Shown here piece by piece: positions 45,613 to 54,582 of a stretch of DNA of 64,000 nt. The notes under the pieces were generated by a model, which made no database searches, was not told the DNA's origin, and worked only from the letters and a program-made list of their open reading frames with translations. Source of the stretch: Pseudoalteromonas luteoviolacea NCIMB 1944 (GTDB lineage: Bacteria > Pseudomonadota > Gammaproteobacteria > Enterobacterales > Alteromonadaceae). The stretch is taken from NCBI RefSeq assembly GCF_001625565.1, contig NZ_AUXS01000075.1, positions 186,001-250,000 on the forward strand, read 5' to 3'. Numbering within the stretch: position 1 is the stretch's first letter; each line of letters opens with the position of its first letter. The translations under genes and the position numbers were made by a program.

Positions 45613-45747
45613 ATGAAAAACGGTCAAGGTGGTGTGAAACTTTCTTTTGTCGTTATTTCAGTACTCGCGTTAGGTGTGTCGGCTTGGTTTAATCAGGCAC
45701 AGGCGGCTGAAGCGCAAACCTGTACGTATTCTCTTCAGCAAAGATAA
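45613..45747 (+). CDS. 44-residue exported peptide precursor
   Basis: A small gene: MKNGQGGVKLSFVVISVLAL, GVSAWFNQAQAAEAQTCTYS, LQQR. The first 31 residues make a convincing Sec signal (basic start, hydrophobic core, QAQA cleavage site), leaving a mature peptide of about 13 residues with one Cys (AEAQTCTYSLQQR). Alternatively it stays as a single-pass membrane microprotein. It has its own leader region of more than 200 bp, a Shine-Dalgarno-like GCAGGAAAAAA, and a strong terminator fifteen bases after the stop. Not recognised as any family. No processing or export genes are adjacent. Confidence 0.55.
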   Translation: MKNGQGGVKLSFVVISVLALGVSAWFNQAQAAEAQTCTYSLQQR

Positions 45748-45761
45748 GAAACGTTAAATTC

Positions 45762-45788
45762 AAATGGGGCTTTGGCTGCCCCATTTTT
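45762..45788. terminator. Bidirectional terminator between the small peptide gene and smrA
   Basis: A perfect 9-bp stem AAATGGGGC (45762-45770), loop TTTGGCT, GCCCCATTT (45778-45786), then TT. It lies between convergent genes. Confidence 0.85.
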
Positions 45789-45793
45789 AATGT

Positions 45794-46375
45794 TTATCTT
45801 TTGGCGTGTATTTCTCTGTTTTCTAATTTCTTTTCTTCGCTTTTCTTTAGCAGTGTGTAAGTTGAACCACTGCCGCCGTGGCATGTTAGAGCGGAATGAA
45901 ATGCCAGCACGTTGGGCATCTCTTGCAACCACTTATTACAATAGCTTTTTAGAATAGCTGGAAATGGTTTGCTTTTAAGCCCAATACCGTGGCGGATCAA
46001 TAAAACTCGGATATTTCTTTTCTGACAATCTACCACGAATTCAAACAGCGCTTGTCGAGCTTCAACAAAAGACTTGCCATGTAGGTCAAGTGTTGCATCT
46101 ATTTGATATTTACCTAGTCTTAAGTTTTTATATACACCTTCCTGAACACCGTCTTTTTTATAACCAAGCTGATCGTGAGGGTCTAGCAGGTCAACATATT
46201 CAGTAGAGAGAAAGTTAGGGTCAAAGTCTAATTCTTTTTGAGCAGCTTCCCGCCTAGCGAGCTGTGCCTCTGTTGGTTGGCTTTTTTGTTTCTCTAGTTG
46301 TGCGCGATTATCTTGTGCCAGCGGTACAACATCGCCCATGGAAGCTAAAAATAACTCTTCATCTGTCATGGCCAT
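45794..46375 (-). CDS. smrA: Smr-domain DNA endonuclease SmrA
   Basis: A 193-residue protein. The C-terminal Smr (MutS-related) domain has the motifs ATLDLHGKSFVEARQALFEF, RVLLIRHGIGLKSKP and ALTCHGGSGSTYTLL; the N-terminal half is charged and helical. E. coli SmrA (YdaL) has nicking endonuclease activity. The ATG at 46375 has GGAGG upstream; a second ATG two codons later is possible. A single gene. Confidence 0.85.
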   Translation of the reverse strand: MAMTDEELFLASMGDVVPLAQDNRAQLEKQKSQPTEAQLARREAAQKELDFDPNFLSTEYVDLLDPHDQLGYKKDGVQEGVYKNLRLGKYQIDATLDLHGKSFVEARQALFEFVVDCQKRNIRVLLIRHGIGLKSKPFPAILKSYCNKWLQEMPNVLAFHSALTCHGGSGSTYTLLKKSEEKKLENREIHAKR

Positions 46376-46590
46376 GACAATCCTCCAATAAGGGACATTT
46401 TTCCCGATTTTAGCTCATCAATGATTGCTTGGATAGCCTTGAGTCAATGAATATTTGATTGCCTGTGAGGTGTGCGAAAATAGTAAAAAAGCGCTTTACA
46501 GACAGCATAGGTGAATAGTTATTAACTTTTATTCAATAGATATTATTAATGAAAGTTCTCTGAAGCGCGGGGCGCTTCAGAAGCTGGCGA

Positions 46591-46830
46591 TCAATTTGTT
46601 TCGTAGTGCTCAAGTGTAAATACTTTGAACAAATAAAATGAGTTGATCAATATCAAGCCAAGATTAGAAATCACTGAAGTATCCATAAGATCTAGACTAA
46701 ATAACACGAATAATAAGCTGCAGGCCACAACAGCCGCGGTGCGAAGCAGTGTTTTATGATTAATAAAAAGAGCTCCAAATCCCAGTACTAGTAATAAACT
46801 ATTTAGTAACCAGTCAAACTCGTTAGCCAT
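46591..46830 (-). CDS. Small integral membrane protein, unknown
   Basis: 79 residues with about three hydrophobic helices (LLNSLLLVLGFGALFI, TAAVVACSLLFVLFSL, SNLGLILINSFYLFKVF) and short polar ends. Not recognised as a named family. It is separated by a terminator hairpin from the upstream gene on the same strand, so it probably has its own promoter. Confidence 0.6.
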   Translation of the reverse strand: MANEFDWLLNSLLLVLGFGALFINHKTLLRTAAVVACSLLFVLFSLDLMDTSVISNLGLILINSFYLFKVFTLEHYETN

Positions 46831-46857
46831 GATCTTAAATTAACTCCATAAATGATT

Positions 46858-46888
46858 AAAAAGGGGCGCCATTATGCGCCGCTTTTTT
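46858..46888 (-). terminator. GC-rich hairpin terminator
   Basis: GGCGC/GCGCC stem (46865-46869 with 46876-46880) flanked leftward by CCTTTTT. It ends the Lys/Gln-rich membrane-protein gene transcribed leftward. A T-run on the other side (46883-46888) gives a possible second polarity. Confidence 0.65.
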
Positions 46889-46932
46889 AGTCATCTCAAA
46901 CGAGTAATTTTACGTTATTCGGATTAGTTTTT

Positions 46933-47394
46933 CTAATTGATGGTGAGGTGCTTCAGAGCAGCAATGAATCCCTGTGTTTGGATAATTGCATATTTTTGGC
47001 AGGTATCGGGCTTTGACACATCTTGACACAAATAAAGTGTGTTGCGATCCAGCGCCGGAATAGGTTGTAAAACGGAGTCAAATAAAATGGGTTTTACGCC
47101 TGGTAACCCTGGCCAGTAAACGCTTTGAGTGACCATACTTAGTTTTTTGTAAGTGATGAGTTGAGGCTTGGGAAATAAAATAGCGGTGAGTGCGATCACG
47201 CCAATAATAATCAGCTTTGTAAGCCCTTTTTTAGGTGGCTCAGGTTGCTGCTGTTGAAGTCTATGCTGTTGTTCGAGCTGTTGTTGTCTTTTTATCTGTT
47301 GTGCTGAGAGGCGACGCTTTTTATTTTTGTCGGCTTGTTGCTTTTGAAAGTCACTTTTATTCAATAGTGATTGTTTTTTTGGATTATTTGCCAT
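46933..47394 (-). CDS. Bitopic membrane protein with Lys/Gln-rich N-terminus, unknown
   Basis: 153 residues. The cytoplasmic N-terminal 55 residues are basic and Gln-rich, probably coiled coil (DKNKKRRLSAQQIKRQQQLE). One membrane helix follows at about 60-75 (LTKLIIIGVIALTAILF). The periplasmic part has two Cys (CQDVSKPDTC) likely to be disulfide-bonded. No family assignment. It diverges from the CheY-like gene with 92 bp between. Confidence 0.6.
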   Translation of the reverse strand: MANNPKKQSLLNKSDFQKQQADKNKKRRLSAQQIKRQQQLEQQHRLQQQQPEPPKKGLTKLIIIGVIALTAILFPKPQLITYKKLSMVTQSVYWPGLPGVKPILFDSVLQPIPALDRNTLYLCQDVSKPDTCQKYAIIQTQGFIAALKHLTIN

Positions 47395-47486
47395 GCTTAG
47401 GTGTAGCCTTTTGGTTGCAGGACTCTATAATAGTTCTATGCTATAGATGATAGCGCATTTCTAATTACTAGCCCACGGGAAAGGAT

Positions 47487-47870
47487 ATGGAACAACAAAT
47501 CTCTATTCTCATTGTTGATGATGTAGGAACTGTAAGAAGCTTTTTGCATCAGACATTGATGCATTTGGGAATTGACAATGTAAAAGAAGCGTCGACAGCG
47601 AAGCAGTGTATCGCTGCTTGTGAAGAGCGACATTTCGATATTGTCTTTTTGGATATTGAATTACCAGATGGAGATGGAAAAGAGCTGATAGCTGAGTTAG
47701 CTCAGATAAATCCAGATATAAACGTCGTTATGGTCTCTGCCCATTCAACGGTTGATAATGTCAAAGATGCCATTGAACGCGGGGCTAAAGGGTTTGTCGT
47801 GAAACCTTTCTCACCGAAAAAGATTGCTGCTATGTTGAAGAAGTTTTATCCAAAACTGGAGATTGCTTAG
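47487..47870 (+). CDS. CheY-like stand-alone response regulator
   Basis: A 127-residue receiver domain with no output domain. Acid pocket D11-D12, phospho-acceptor D56 (VFLDIELP), S84 at the switch Thr/Ser position (VMVSAHS) and K106 (VVKPFSP). It can be phosphorylated in principle. No kinase or chemotaxis gene is adjacent, so its partner is elsewhere. AAAGGAT precedes the ATG. Confidence 0.88.
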   Translation: MEQQISILIVDDVGTVRSFLHQTLMHLGIDNVKEASTAKQCIAACEERHFDIVFLDIELPDGDGKELIAELAQINPDINVVMVSAHSTVDNVKDAIERGAKGFVVKPFSPKKIAAMLKKFYPKLEIA

Positions 47871-47900
47871 TCAGCGTAGTCAGACTCAAAAAACAGGCAT

Positions 47901-47928
47901 AAAAAAACCGACTTACGTCGGTTTTTTT
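47901..47928. terminator. Bidirectional terminator between the receiver gene and rpsT
   Basis: AAAAAAACCGAC / GTCGGTTTTTTT with loop TTAC; a perfect 12-bp stem serving both convergent genes. Confidence 0.9.
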
Positions 47929-47945
47929 ATATCCATTTCCACAGA

Positions 47946-48206
47946 TTATAGCGCTTTGATTTTAGCAGCTAGGCGGCTCTTGTGACGAGCAGCTTTGTTT
48001 TTGTGGATTAGACCTTTAGTTGCGTAGCGGTCTAGGATTGGAGTTGCAACAGCAAATGCTTGCTGTGCAGCTTCTTTATCACCAGCTTCAATAGCAGCGA
48101 TAACTTTTTTGAAGTATGTACGCATCATTGAACGACGGCTTGCGTTGTGCTGACGACGCTTTTCGCTAGTGATAGCGCGTTTTTTTGCAGACTTGATGTT
48201 AGCCAA
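47946..48206 (-). CDS. rpsT: 30S ribosomal protein S20
   Basis: An 86-residue, highly basic protein with the S20 pattern MANIKSAKKRAITSEKRRQHNASRRSMMRTYFKK at the N-terminus. It binds 16S rRNA early in 30S assembly. The start codon is TTG (reverse of CAA at 48204-48206), as in E. coli rpsT, where the UUG codon is part of its translational autoregulation. Divergent from murJ, as in many gammaproteobacteria. Confidence 0.96.
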   Translation of the reverse strand: MANIKSAKKRAITSEKRRQHNASRRSMMRTYFKKVIAAIEAGDKEAAQQAFAVATPILDRYATKGLIHKNKAARHKSRLAAKIKAL

Positions 48207-48616
48207 GGTATGCTCCTAACAATCTTTTAAAAATAAGCTTAGTTTAAAGGCCGAGGACTATGCCTGTTTTATGATCCAATGTCAATAAAAAATAACCTGC
48301 CCGGCCTAAGTATTTCAGTGCGGCTCACACACATACATTGACGTCTACAAACTAATTTAGACTTAATAGTGCGCAGCCCTTATACCGTCTGTTAACCATC
48401 TCCTAAACCTTTGGCCCTCGGCTATAGTAACAACAGACTACGAATCAAAAGCCAAGTGAGCTAATGATTAATGCGCGCATTGTAGCAAAACACAGAACTC
48501 AAGCCTAGCTTTAATGTCGCTTGTTATTTCTAATCAATGTAGCGGGATTTACGGTTATTGTTCGATGAGGTCTGTGGCATACTTGCCGCAGACTGTTTAT
48601 TGGTAGGATTGATTTA
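48207..48616. promoter_or_regulatory. Divergent rpsT/murJ control region with a hairpin in the murJ leader
   Basis: A 410-bp region between divergent genes. A 9-bp stem GTCTGTGGC (48570-48578) / GCCGCAGAC (48585-48593, one wobble), loop ATACTT, ends 23 bases before the murJ GTG. The rest holds the rpsT leader and promoters that could not be fixed by eye. No RNA gene is seen. Confidence 0.4.
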
Positions 48617-50194
48617 GTGGCAAAAGGGTTATTTAAGTCTGGCATGATAGTGAGTGCCATGACAATGTTGTCTCGCATTTTAGGGCTGGTGCGCGATGCT
48701 GTGGTAGCTAATTTACTCGGCGCGGGGCTTGCGGCGGATGTATTTTTGTTTGCAAATCGGATCCCAAACTTTTTTAGAAGGTTATTTGCAGAAGGTGCTT
48801 TCGCGCAGGCATTTGTTCCAGTGCTGTCTGAAATCAAAGAAAAGCACGGAGACGATGAAGTCCGGATTTTTGTGGCGCAGGCCGCAGGTACCTTGGGCAC
48901 GATTTTACTCGGAGTGACCTTGCTTGGTGTTATTGGCTCTCCAGTCATCGCCGCGTTGTTTGGCGCAACTTGGTTTATAGACTGGTGGCAAGGTGGAGAA
49001 AATGCCGCTAAGTTCGTATTGGCCAGTGCCCTACTTAAACTGACAATCCCCTATTTATTTTTTATTTCTTTGGTGGCGTTATGTGGCGCAGTACTCAATG
49101 TCTATAATCGATTTTCAGTGGCGGCGTTTACACCGGTACTGTTAAATCTCAGTATAATTAGCAGCGCCGTATTCCTTCATGAGCAATTTGAGCAAGGGGC
49201 CTATGCACTGGCGGTCGGGGTATTTATTGGTGGTGTTATCCAGTTGGCATTTCAAATTCCATTTATGGGAAAACTGGGTGTACTGTCTAAGCCTAAATTT
49301 GCATGGCGCGCGCCGCATATTGTCAAAGTACGCAAATTAATGTTACCAGCTATTTTTGGTGTATCCGTTAGTCAGATCAATCTATTGCTTGATACCATTA
49401 TAGCGGCAGCCCTGATGACGGGCTCAATAGCATGGCTTTACTACTCCGATCGTTTAATTGAGTTCCCTCTAGGTTTATTTGGCATCGCCATCGCGACGGT
49501 CATATTACCCACTTTATCCAAATTACATGCAACTGATAAAGCTGAAAACTTTCAACACACCATGGATTGGGGAGTACGCTTTGTTTTGTTACTCGGGATC
49601 CCTGCGATGGGGGGGCTGATGGTGATCAGCCCTTTGATCATCTCTGTTCTATTTGGTCATGGAGAATTTAAAAATAGTGATGTTGATAACATTGCTGCGG
49701 TGAGTGCAGGTGTTTCTGCATATAGTGTGGGGTTAGTAAGCTTTATGCTGATCAAGGTGTTAGCCCCTGGGTTTTATGCCCGGCAAGACACCAAAACGCC
49801 CGTGAAAATAGGTATCAAAGCGATGGCTTTAAACATGGTGTTTAATTTAGCCTTAGCCCCTTTTATTGGGTATCTCGGTCTCGCTTTGGCGACTTCTTTG
49901 TCAGCGACGTGCAATGCATTTTTACTTTATCATGCGCTAAAAAGGGAGGGCGTATACTCGGTGTCACGGTTCACACTATTGTTTGCCGCAAAGTCTGTTC
50001 TAGCGACCTTGGCAATGGTCGGTGCGGTATATTGGCTGTCACAGCAGCTGATTTGGCGAGATGAGGGTCTTTTCACACAGCTTTGGGTATTAGGCTTTTT
50101 ATTGGTATGCGCAATGTTAATGTACTTCTTGGTGTTGTTCGTTTTTGGGGTCAGGCTCTCGACAATCAAGGAGATTCGGGCTGTAGAAGAATAA
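48617..50194 (+). CDS. murJ: Lipid II flippase MurJ
   Basis: A 525-residue polytopic membrane protein of the MviN/MurJ family (about 14 helices). The family start is KSGMIVSAMTMLSRILGLVRDAVVANLLGAG, with FFRRLFAEGAFAQAFVPVLSE after TM2. It flips lipid-linked peptidoglycan precursor across the inner membrane. The start is GTG with TAGGAT upstream. First gene of the run murJ-ribF-ileS-lspA-fkpB-ispH. Confidence 0.95.
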   Translation: MAKGLFKSGMIVSAMTMLSRILGLVRDAVVANLLGAGLAADVFLFANRIPNFFRRLFAEGAFAQAFVPVLSEIKEKHGDDEVRIFVAQAAGTLGTILLGVTLLGVIGSPVIAALFGATWFIDWWQGGENAAKFVLASALLKLTIPYLFFISLVALCGAVLNVYNRFSVAAFTPVLLNLSIISSAVFLHEQFEQGAYALAVGVFIGGVIQLAFQIPFMGKLGVLSKPKFAWRAPHIVKVRKLMLPAIFGVSVSQINLLLDTIIAAALMTGSIAWLYYSDRLIEFPLGLFGIAIATVILPTLSKLHATDKAENFQHTMDWGVRFVLLLGIPAMGGLMVISPLIISVLFGHGEFKNSDVDNIAAVSAGVSAYSVGLVSFMLIKVLAPGFYARQDTKTPVKIGIKAMALNMVFNLALAPFIGYLGLALATSLSATCNAFLLYHALKREGVYSVSRFTLLFAAKSVLATLAMVGAVYWLSQQLIWRDEGLFTQLWVLGFLLVCAMLMYFLVLFVFGVRLSTIKEIRAVEE

Positions 50195-50286
50195 ATCGGC
50201 GCGAATGAGGAGTTTCATAGCTCGCATTTCTAACTAACTTGGGTATAATCGGGCTTTTTGAAGACTCGAGCAAAGGCACGCGTTGT

Positions 50287-51213
50287 ATGCAATTAATCAG
50301 GGGTATCCATAATATTCGACCACACCATTATGGATGTGTATTGACTATAGGGAACTTTGATGGTGTTCATTTGGGCCACACTGAAGTACTAAAGGGGCTT
50401 AAAGCTGACGCTAAAAAATACAACTTACCCAGCACTGTGATGTTGTTTGAGCCTCAACCTCAAGAATTTTTTGTCAAAAATAAAGCGCCAGCCCGTTTGA
50501 CACGGCTGCGTGACAAGCTTGCACTGTTAGCAGAAAACGGCATTGAAAGGGTCATATGCGTAAGTTTCAATGACAAGTTTTCAAACTTAGAAGCGGAATA
50601 CTTCGTTCGAGAAGTACTTGATCAACGGTTAGGTGTAAAAGCACTGACGGTTGGTGATGACTTTCGTTTTGGCAAAGCCAGAAAAGGCGACTTTGCAATG
50701 CTGTCTACGATAGGCCAAGAGCTAGGCGTGCATGTCAAGGATACTCAGAGTTTTAGACAACAAAATAGTCGAGTGAGCAGCACTCTTATTCGCACAGCAC
50801 TGGCACAAGGCGATCTACATAAAGCACACGAAATGTTAGGTCATACTTACGCAATCTCTGGGCGAGTTATTCACGGTTGGAAAAAAGGGCGCGAGCTTGG
50901 TTTTCGAACCGCCAATGTGGCGTTAAAAAGGCAGGTCAGCCCAGTTCAAGGGGTATTTGCCGTCAATGTCTACATTAAAGATAAGATTTATAACGGTGTT
51001 GCTAACGTAGGCACGAAACCAACTTTAAATGGTAAACGTGCTTTACTTGAAGTACATCTGTTTGATTTTGACCGGGACATTTACGGTCAATTTATCAAAG
51101 TGGAGCTTATTCATAAGCTCCGCAATGAGCAAAAATTTGAGTCACTGATGCATCTGACAAAGCAAATCTCGGCAGATGTCGATGCAGCAAGAGCAGTATT
51201 TTCTAAAATTTAG
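50287..51213 (+). CDS. ribF: Bifunctional riboflavin kinase / FAD synthetase
   Basis: 308 residues. The N-terminal FMN adenylyltransferase domain has VLTIGNFDGVHLGHTEVL and VGDDFRFGKARKGDF. The C-terminal flavokinase domain has ISGRVIHGWKKGRELGFRTANV, GVFAVNVYIKDKIYNGVANVGTKPT and LLEVHLFDFDRDIYGQ. It makes FMN and FAD. The ATG at 50287 begins MQLIRGIHN as usual for the family; the upstream extension is not conserved. ileS follows 24 bp later. Confidence 0.95.
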   Translation: MQLIRGIHNIRPHHYGCVLTIGNFDGVHLGHTEVLKGLKADAKKYNLPSTVMLFEPQPQEFFVKNKAPARLTRLRDKLALLAENGIERVICVSFNDKFSNLEAEYFVREVLDQRLGVKALTVGDDFRFGKARKGDFAMLSTIGQELGVHVKDTQSFRQQNSRVSSTLIRTALAQGDLHKAHEMLGHTYAISGRVIHGWKKGRELGFRTANVALKRQVSPVQGVFAVNVYIKDKIYNGVANVGTKPTLNGKRALLEVHLFDFDRDIYGQFIKVELIHKLRNEQKFESLMHLTKQISADVDAARAVFSKI

Positions 51214-51237
51214 GTAGCCGAGCGGGTAGTAAGTTAA

Positions 51238-54066
51238 ATGAGCGATTACAAACATACTTTAAATTTACCGGAAACTTCATTTCCGATGCGTGGCAATTTG
51301 GCACAGCGTGAACCCAAAATGCTAAAAAAATGGTCTGAACAAGACCTTTACGGTCAAATACGCATTGCGAAAAAAGGTAAAAAGCCATTTATACTTCACG
51401 ATGGACCTCCTTATGCAAATGGTAATATTCATTTAGGCCATTCTGTAAATAAAATTTTAAAAGACATCATCATTAAGTCGAAGACGCTGTCAGATTTTGA
51501 CGCGCCTTATGTGCCTGGTTGGGATTGTCATGGTCTACCAATTGAGCTGATGGTAGAGAAAAAAGTAGGGAAACCTGGCAAAAAAGTGTCAGTGGCTGAA
51601 TTTAGAGAGAAGTGTCGTGAATACGCACGTAAACAAGTTGATGGTCAAAAGGCGGACTTTAAACGTTTAGGTGTGTTTGGTGATTGGGACAAGCCTTATC
51701 TAACCATGAATTTCGATTTCGAAGCCAATGCCATTCGCGTTTTGGGTCGTATTATTAAAAATGGCCACTTACACAAAGGTGCAAAGCCTGTTCATTGGTG
51801 TACTGACTGTGGCTCAGCGCTTGCAGAAGCAGAAGTTGAATATCAAGACAAACAGTCTCCAGCTATCGATGTGCGCTTTATGTTCTCTGATATCAGTGCT
51901 GTGGAAAAGGCATTTTCACTCAATGAAGGTCACGAAGGCAAAGGTGATATTAGCACTGTGATCTGGACAACGACGCCGTGGACTTTACCTGCAAACAGAG
52001 CAGTAGCGGTGCATGGTGGTTTAGAATATGCGCTAGTACAAATTGAAGACGAAGGTAAAGAGCAGCGTTTGGTATTAGGTTCAGAGCTAGTTAAAGACGC
52101 AGTTGACCGCTTTGGATTCAAGCAATATCACGTACTGGGTTACTGTAAAGGTGATGTGCTAGAAAATCTTGAAGTGGCACACCCATTCTATGACTTTAAT
52201 GTACCAGTTATTTTAGGCGAACATGTAACGACAGACTCAGGTACTGGTATCGTGCACACAGCACCTGGCCACGGTCAAGAAGACTTTGTTGCAGGTCAGG
52301 CATACAACCTAGAGGTTGCCAACCCTGTCGGTGCAAACGGTGTATACCTGCCTGACACGCCTATATTTGCTGGTCAGCACGTGTTCAAAGCAAATGCAAG
52401 TGTAATCGAGTTATTGACTGAAAAAGGCATGTTAATGCACCACCATGCATTAACACATAGCTACCCGCATTGTTGGAGACACAAAACACCAATTATTTTC
52501 CGTGCGACACCTCAGTGGTTCGTCAGTATGGATCAAGCTGACTTACGTAAAAACTCAATGAAAGAAATTGAGCAGACTCAGTGGATCCCTGCTTGGGGTG
52601 AAAACCGTATTGCAAACATGGTAGAAGGTCGTCCTGATTGGTGTATTTCTCGCCAGCGTACTTGGGGTGTGCCAATTGCGCTATTTGTAGATAAAGATAC
52701 AGGTGCGCTTCATCCAGATACTGAATCGCTCATAGAGAAAGTTGCTGACTTAGTTGACGAAGCGGGTATTCAAGCTTGGTATGACTTAGAGCCAAGTACC
52801 TTATTAAATGATGCAGATGCACAGCAATATGTAAAAGTGCAAGATACACTGGATGTTTGGTTTGACTCAGGTGTAACCCATGCTTGTGTTGTCGATGCGC
52901 GTGAAGACTTAACCGGTCCTGCAGACTTATACCTTGAAGGTTCGGATCAACACCGTGGCTGGTTTATGTCGTCGATGATGACTTCAGTTGCGATCAACGG
53001 TCATGCACCTTACAAGCAAGTGCTAACACATGGCTTCACGGTAGATGAAAACGGCCGCAAGATGTCAAAGTCTTTGGGGAATGTAATTTCACCACAAGAT
53101 ATCATGAACAAGTTGGGTGCAGACATTCTACGCTTGTGGGTGGCTTCTACAGACTATACTGCGGAAATGACTGTATCTGACGAGATTTTTAAGCGTTCAG
53201 CAGATCGCTACCGCCGTATTCGTAATACCAGCCGCTACTTATTGTCGAACTTAAGTGGTTTCAACCCAGAAACAGATTCGGTAGCCATTGAAGATATGGT
53301 GGAACTTGATCGCTGGATTGTCGCTCAGGCAGCAGAATTACAAAAAGAAATAGTAGAGGCATACGACAACTATCAAATGCTCGTTGTAACACAGAAATTA
53401 ATGAATTTCTGTACAGGTGAGCTAGGCTCATTCTACCTAGACGTTATCAAAGATAGGCAGTACACCGCGAAGAGTGATAGTCATGCACGTCGCTCGTGTC
53501 AAACAGCTCTGTACCATATTGCAGAAGCAATGACGCGCTGGATGGCGCCAATTCTAAGCTTTACGGCACAAGAGCTTTGGGAAGCACTACCTGGACAGCG
53601 TGGCGACTTTGTCTTTACAGATGTTTGGTATGAAAGCATTGCAGATGCAACTTGTGGTCAGCTAGGTAATGATTTCTGGCAGGAACTGCTAACTGTACGT
53701 GATGAAGTGAACCGAGTATTAGAAAGTGCACGTAAAGAAGAAGTGATTGGTGCAACACTACAGGCTGAAGTGACACTGTATACTGGCGGTGAGCTGGCAG
53801 AGAAACTTCAAGGTTTGGAAGATGAGCTGCGTTTTGTATTATTGACGTCAAAAGCACATGTTGAGGTTGTATCAACTCAACCTGAAGGCTCAGTCGCTTC
53901 TGAGGTAGACGGGTTATTTATCAAAGTGGCAGCGACAGATGCAGCCAAATGTGATCGCTGCTGGCATCACAGCGAAGATGTCGGTACAAATGAAGCACAC
54001 CCTGAGCTGTGTGGCCGTTGTATTACCAATGTTGAAGGTGAAGGCGAACAACGCAAGTTTGCATAG
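51238..54066 (+). CDS. ileS: Isoleucyl-tRNA synthetase
   Basis: A 942-residue class I synthetase. HIGH motif in PYANGNIHLGHSVNK, KMSKS in ENGRKMSKSLGNV, editing domain with VIWTTTPWTLPANRAVAVH, and a C-terminal zinc site (CDRCWHHSEDVG, then CGRC). The length equals the bacterial type (E. coli 938). It charges tRNA-Ile and edits Val. Confidence 0.97.
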   Translation: MSDYKHTLNLPETSFPMRGNLAQREPKMLKKWSEQDLYGQIRIAKKGKKPFILHDGPPYANGNIHLGHSVNKILKDIIIKSKTLSDFDAPYVPGWDCHGLPIELMVEKKVGKPGKKVSVAEFREKCREYARKQVDGQKADFKRLGVFGDWDKPYLTMNFDFEANAIRVLGRIIKNGHLHKGAKPVHWCTDCGSALAEAEVEYQDKQSPAIDVRFMFSDISAVEKAFSLNEGHEGKGDISTVIWTTTPWTLPANRAVAVHGGLEYALVQIEDEGKEQRLVLGSELVKDAVDRFGFKQYHVLGYCKGDVLENLEVAHPFYDFNVPVILGEHVTTDSGTGIVHTAPGHGQEDFVAGQAYNLEVANPVGANGVYLPDTPIFAGQHVFKANASVIELLTEKGMLMHHHALTHSYPHCWRHKTPIIFRATPQWFVSMDQADLRKNSMKEIEQTQWIPAWGENRIANMVEGRPDWCISRQRTWGVPIALFVDKDTGALHPDTESLIEKVADLVDEAGIQAWYDLEPSTLLNDADAQQYVKVQDTLDVWFDSGVTHACVVDAREDLTGPADLYLEGSDQHRGWFMSSMMTSVAINGHAPYKQVLTHGFTVDENGRKMSKSLGNVISPQDIMNKLGADILRLWVASTDYTAEMTVSDEIFKRSADRYRRIRNTSRYLLSNLSGFNPETDSVAIEDMVELDRWIVAQAAELQKEIVEAYDNYQMLVVTQKLMNFCTGELGSFYLDVIKDRQYTAKSDSHARRSCQTALYHIAEAMTRWMAPILSFTAQELWEALPGQRGDFVFTDVWYESIADATCGQLGNDFWQELLTVRDEVNRVLESARKEEVIGATLQAEVTLYTGGELAEKLQGLEDELRFVLLTSKAHVEVVSTQPEGSVASEVDGLFIKVAATDAAKCDRCWHHSEDVGTNEAHPELCGRCITNVEGEGEQRKFA

Positions 54067-54075
54067 GAGTTGCAA

Positions 54076-54582
54076 GTGACAAAATTGACCGAACGAAGTG
54101 GTCTAGTATGGTTATGGTTGAGTCTACTGCTTTTTGCAGTAGACTTCGGCACTAAAGCAGTCGTAGTGGCGAATATGAAGCTGTATGAATCTATTGAACT
54201 GCTGCCATTTTTTAATTTCACTTACATGCACAATTATGGTGCAGCTTTTAGCTTTTTAAGTGAAGCTGGCGGATGGCAGAGATGGTTTCTCAGCGGTATC
54301 GCAGTTGTGATCAGTGTGTTGTTGGTAGTGTGGTTGAAAAATCTGCGCGCAAATAACTGGATCTTATGTGGTGCATATTCACTGGTGCTGGCTGGTGCGA
54401 TAGGCAATTTATATGATCGCGTGACATTAGGTTACGTTGTCGATTTTTTACATTTCTATTATCAAGACTGGCACTATCCCGCCTTTAACGTTGCTGATAT
54501 GGCGATTGTCGGCGGTGCTGGTTTACTTCTTTTTGATGCATTTTTTGGTGATAAAACCAATACTCGGGAGACAGAGGCGTGA
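54076..54582 (+). CDS. lspA: Lipoprotein signal peptidase (prolipoprotein signal peptidase II)
   Basis: A 168-residue protein with four membrane helices. It has the two catalytic Asp motifs: GAIGNLYDRVTLGYVVDFL and FNVADMAIVGGAGL. It removes the signal peptide from lipid-modified prolipoproteins. The GTG at 54076 is chosen because TAGGAG lies six bases before it; the TTG at 54070 touches that Shine-Dalgarno. The stop overlaps the fkpB start. Confidence 0.95.
   Translation: MTKLTERSGLVWLWLSLLLFAVDFGTKAVVVANMKLYESIELLPFFNFTYMHNYGAAFSFLSEAGGWQRWFLSGIAVVISVLLVVWLKNLRANNWILCGAYSLVLAGAIGNLYDRVTLGYVVDFLHFYYQDWHYPAFNVADMAIVGGAGLLLFDAFFGDKTNTRETEA

Noticed and set aside
48511..48948. 145-codon leftward frame overlapping the start of murJ
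   Set aside because: Antisense to a well-conserved gene; Ser/Thr/Pro/Asn-rich shadow translation with no recognisable family.
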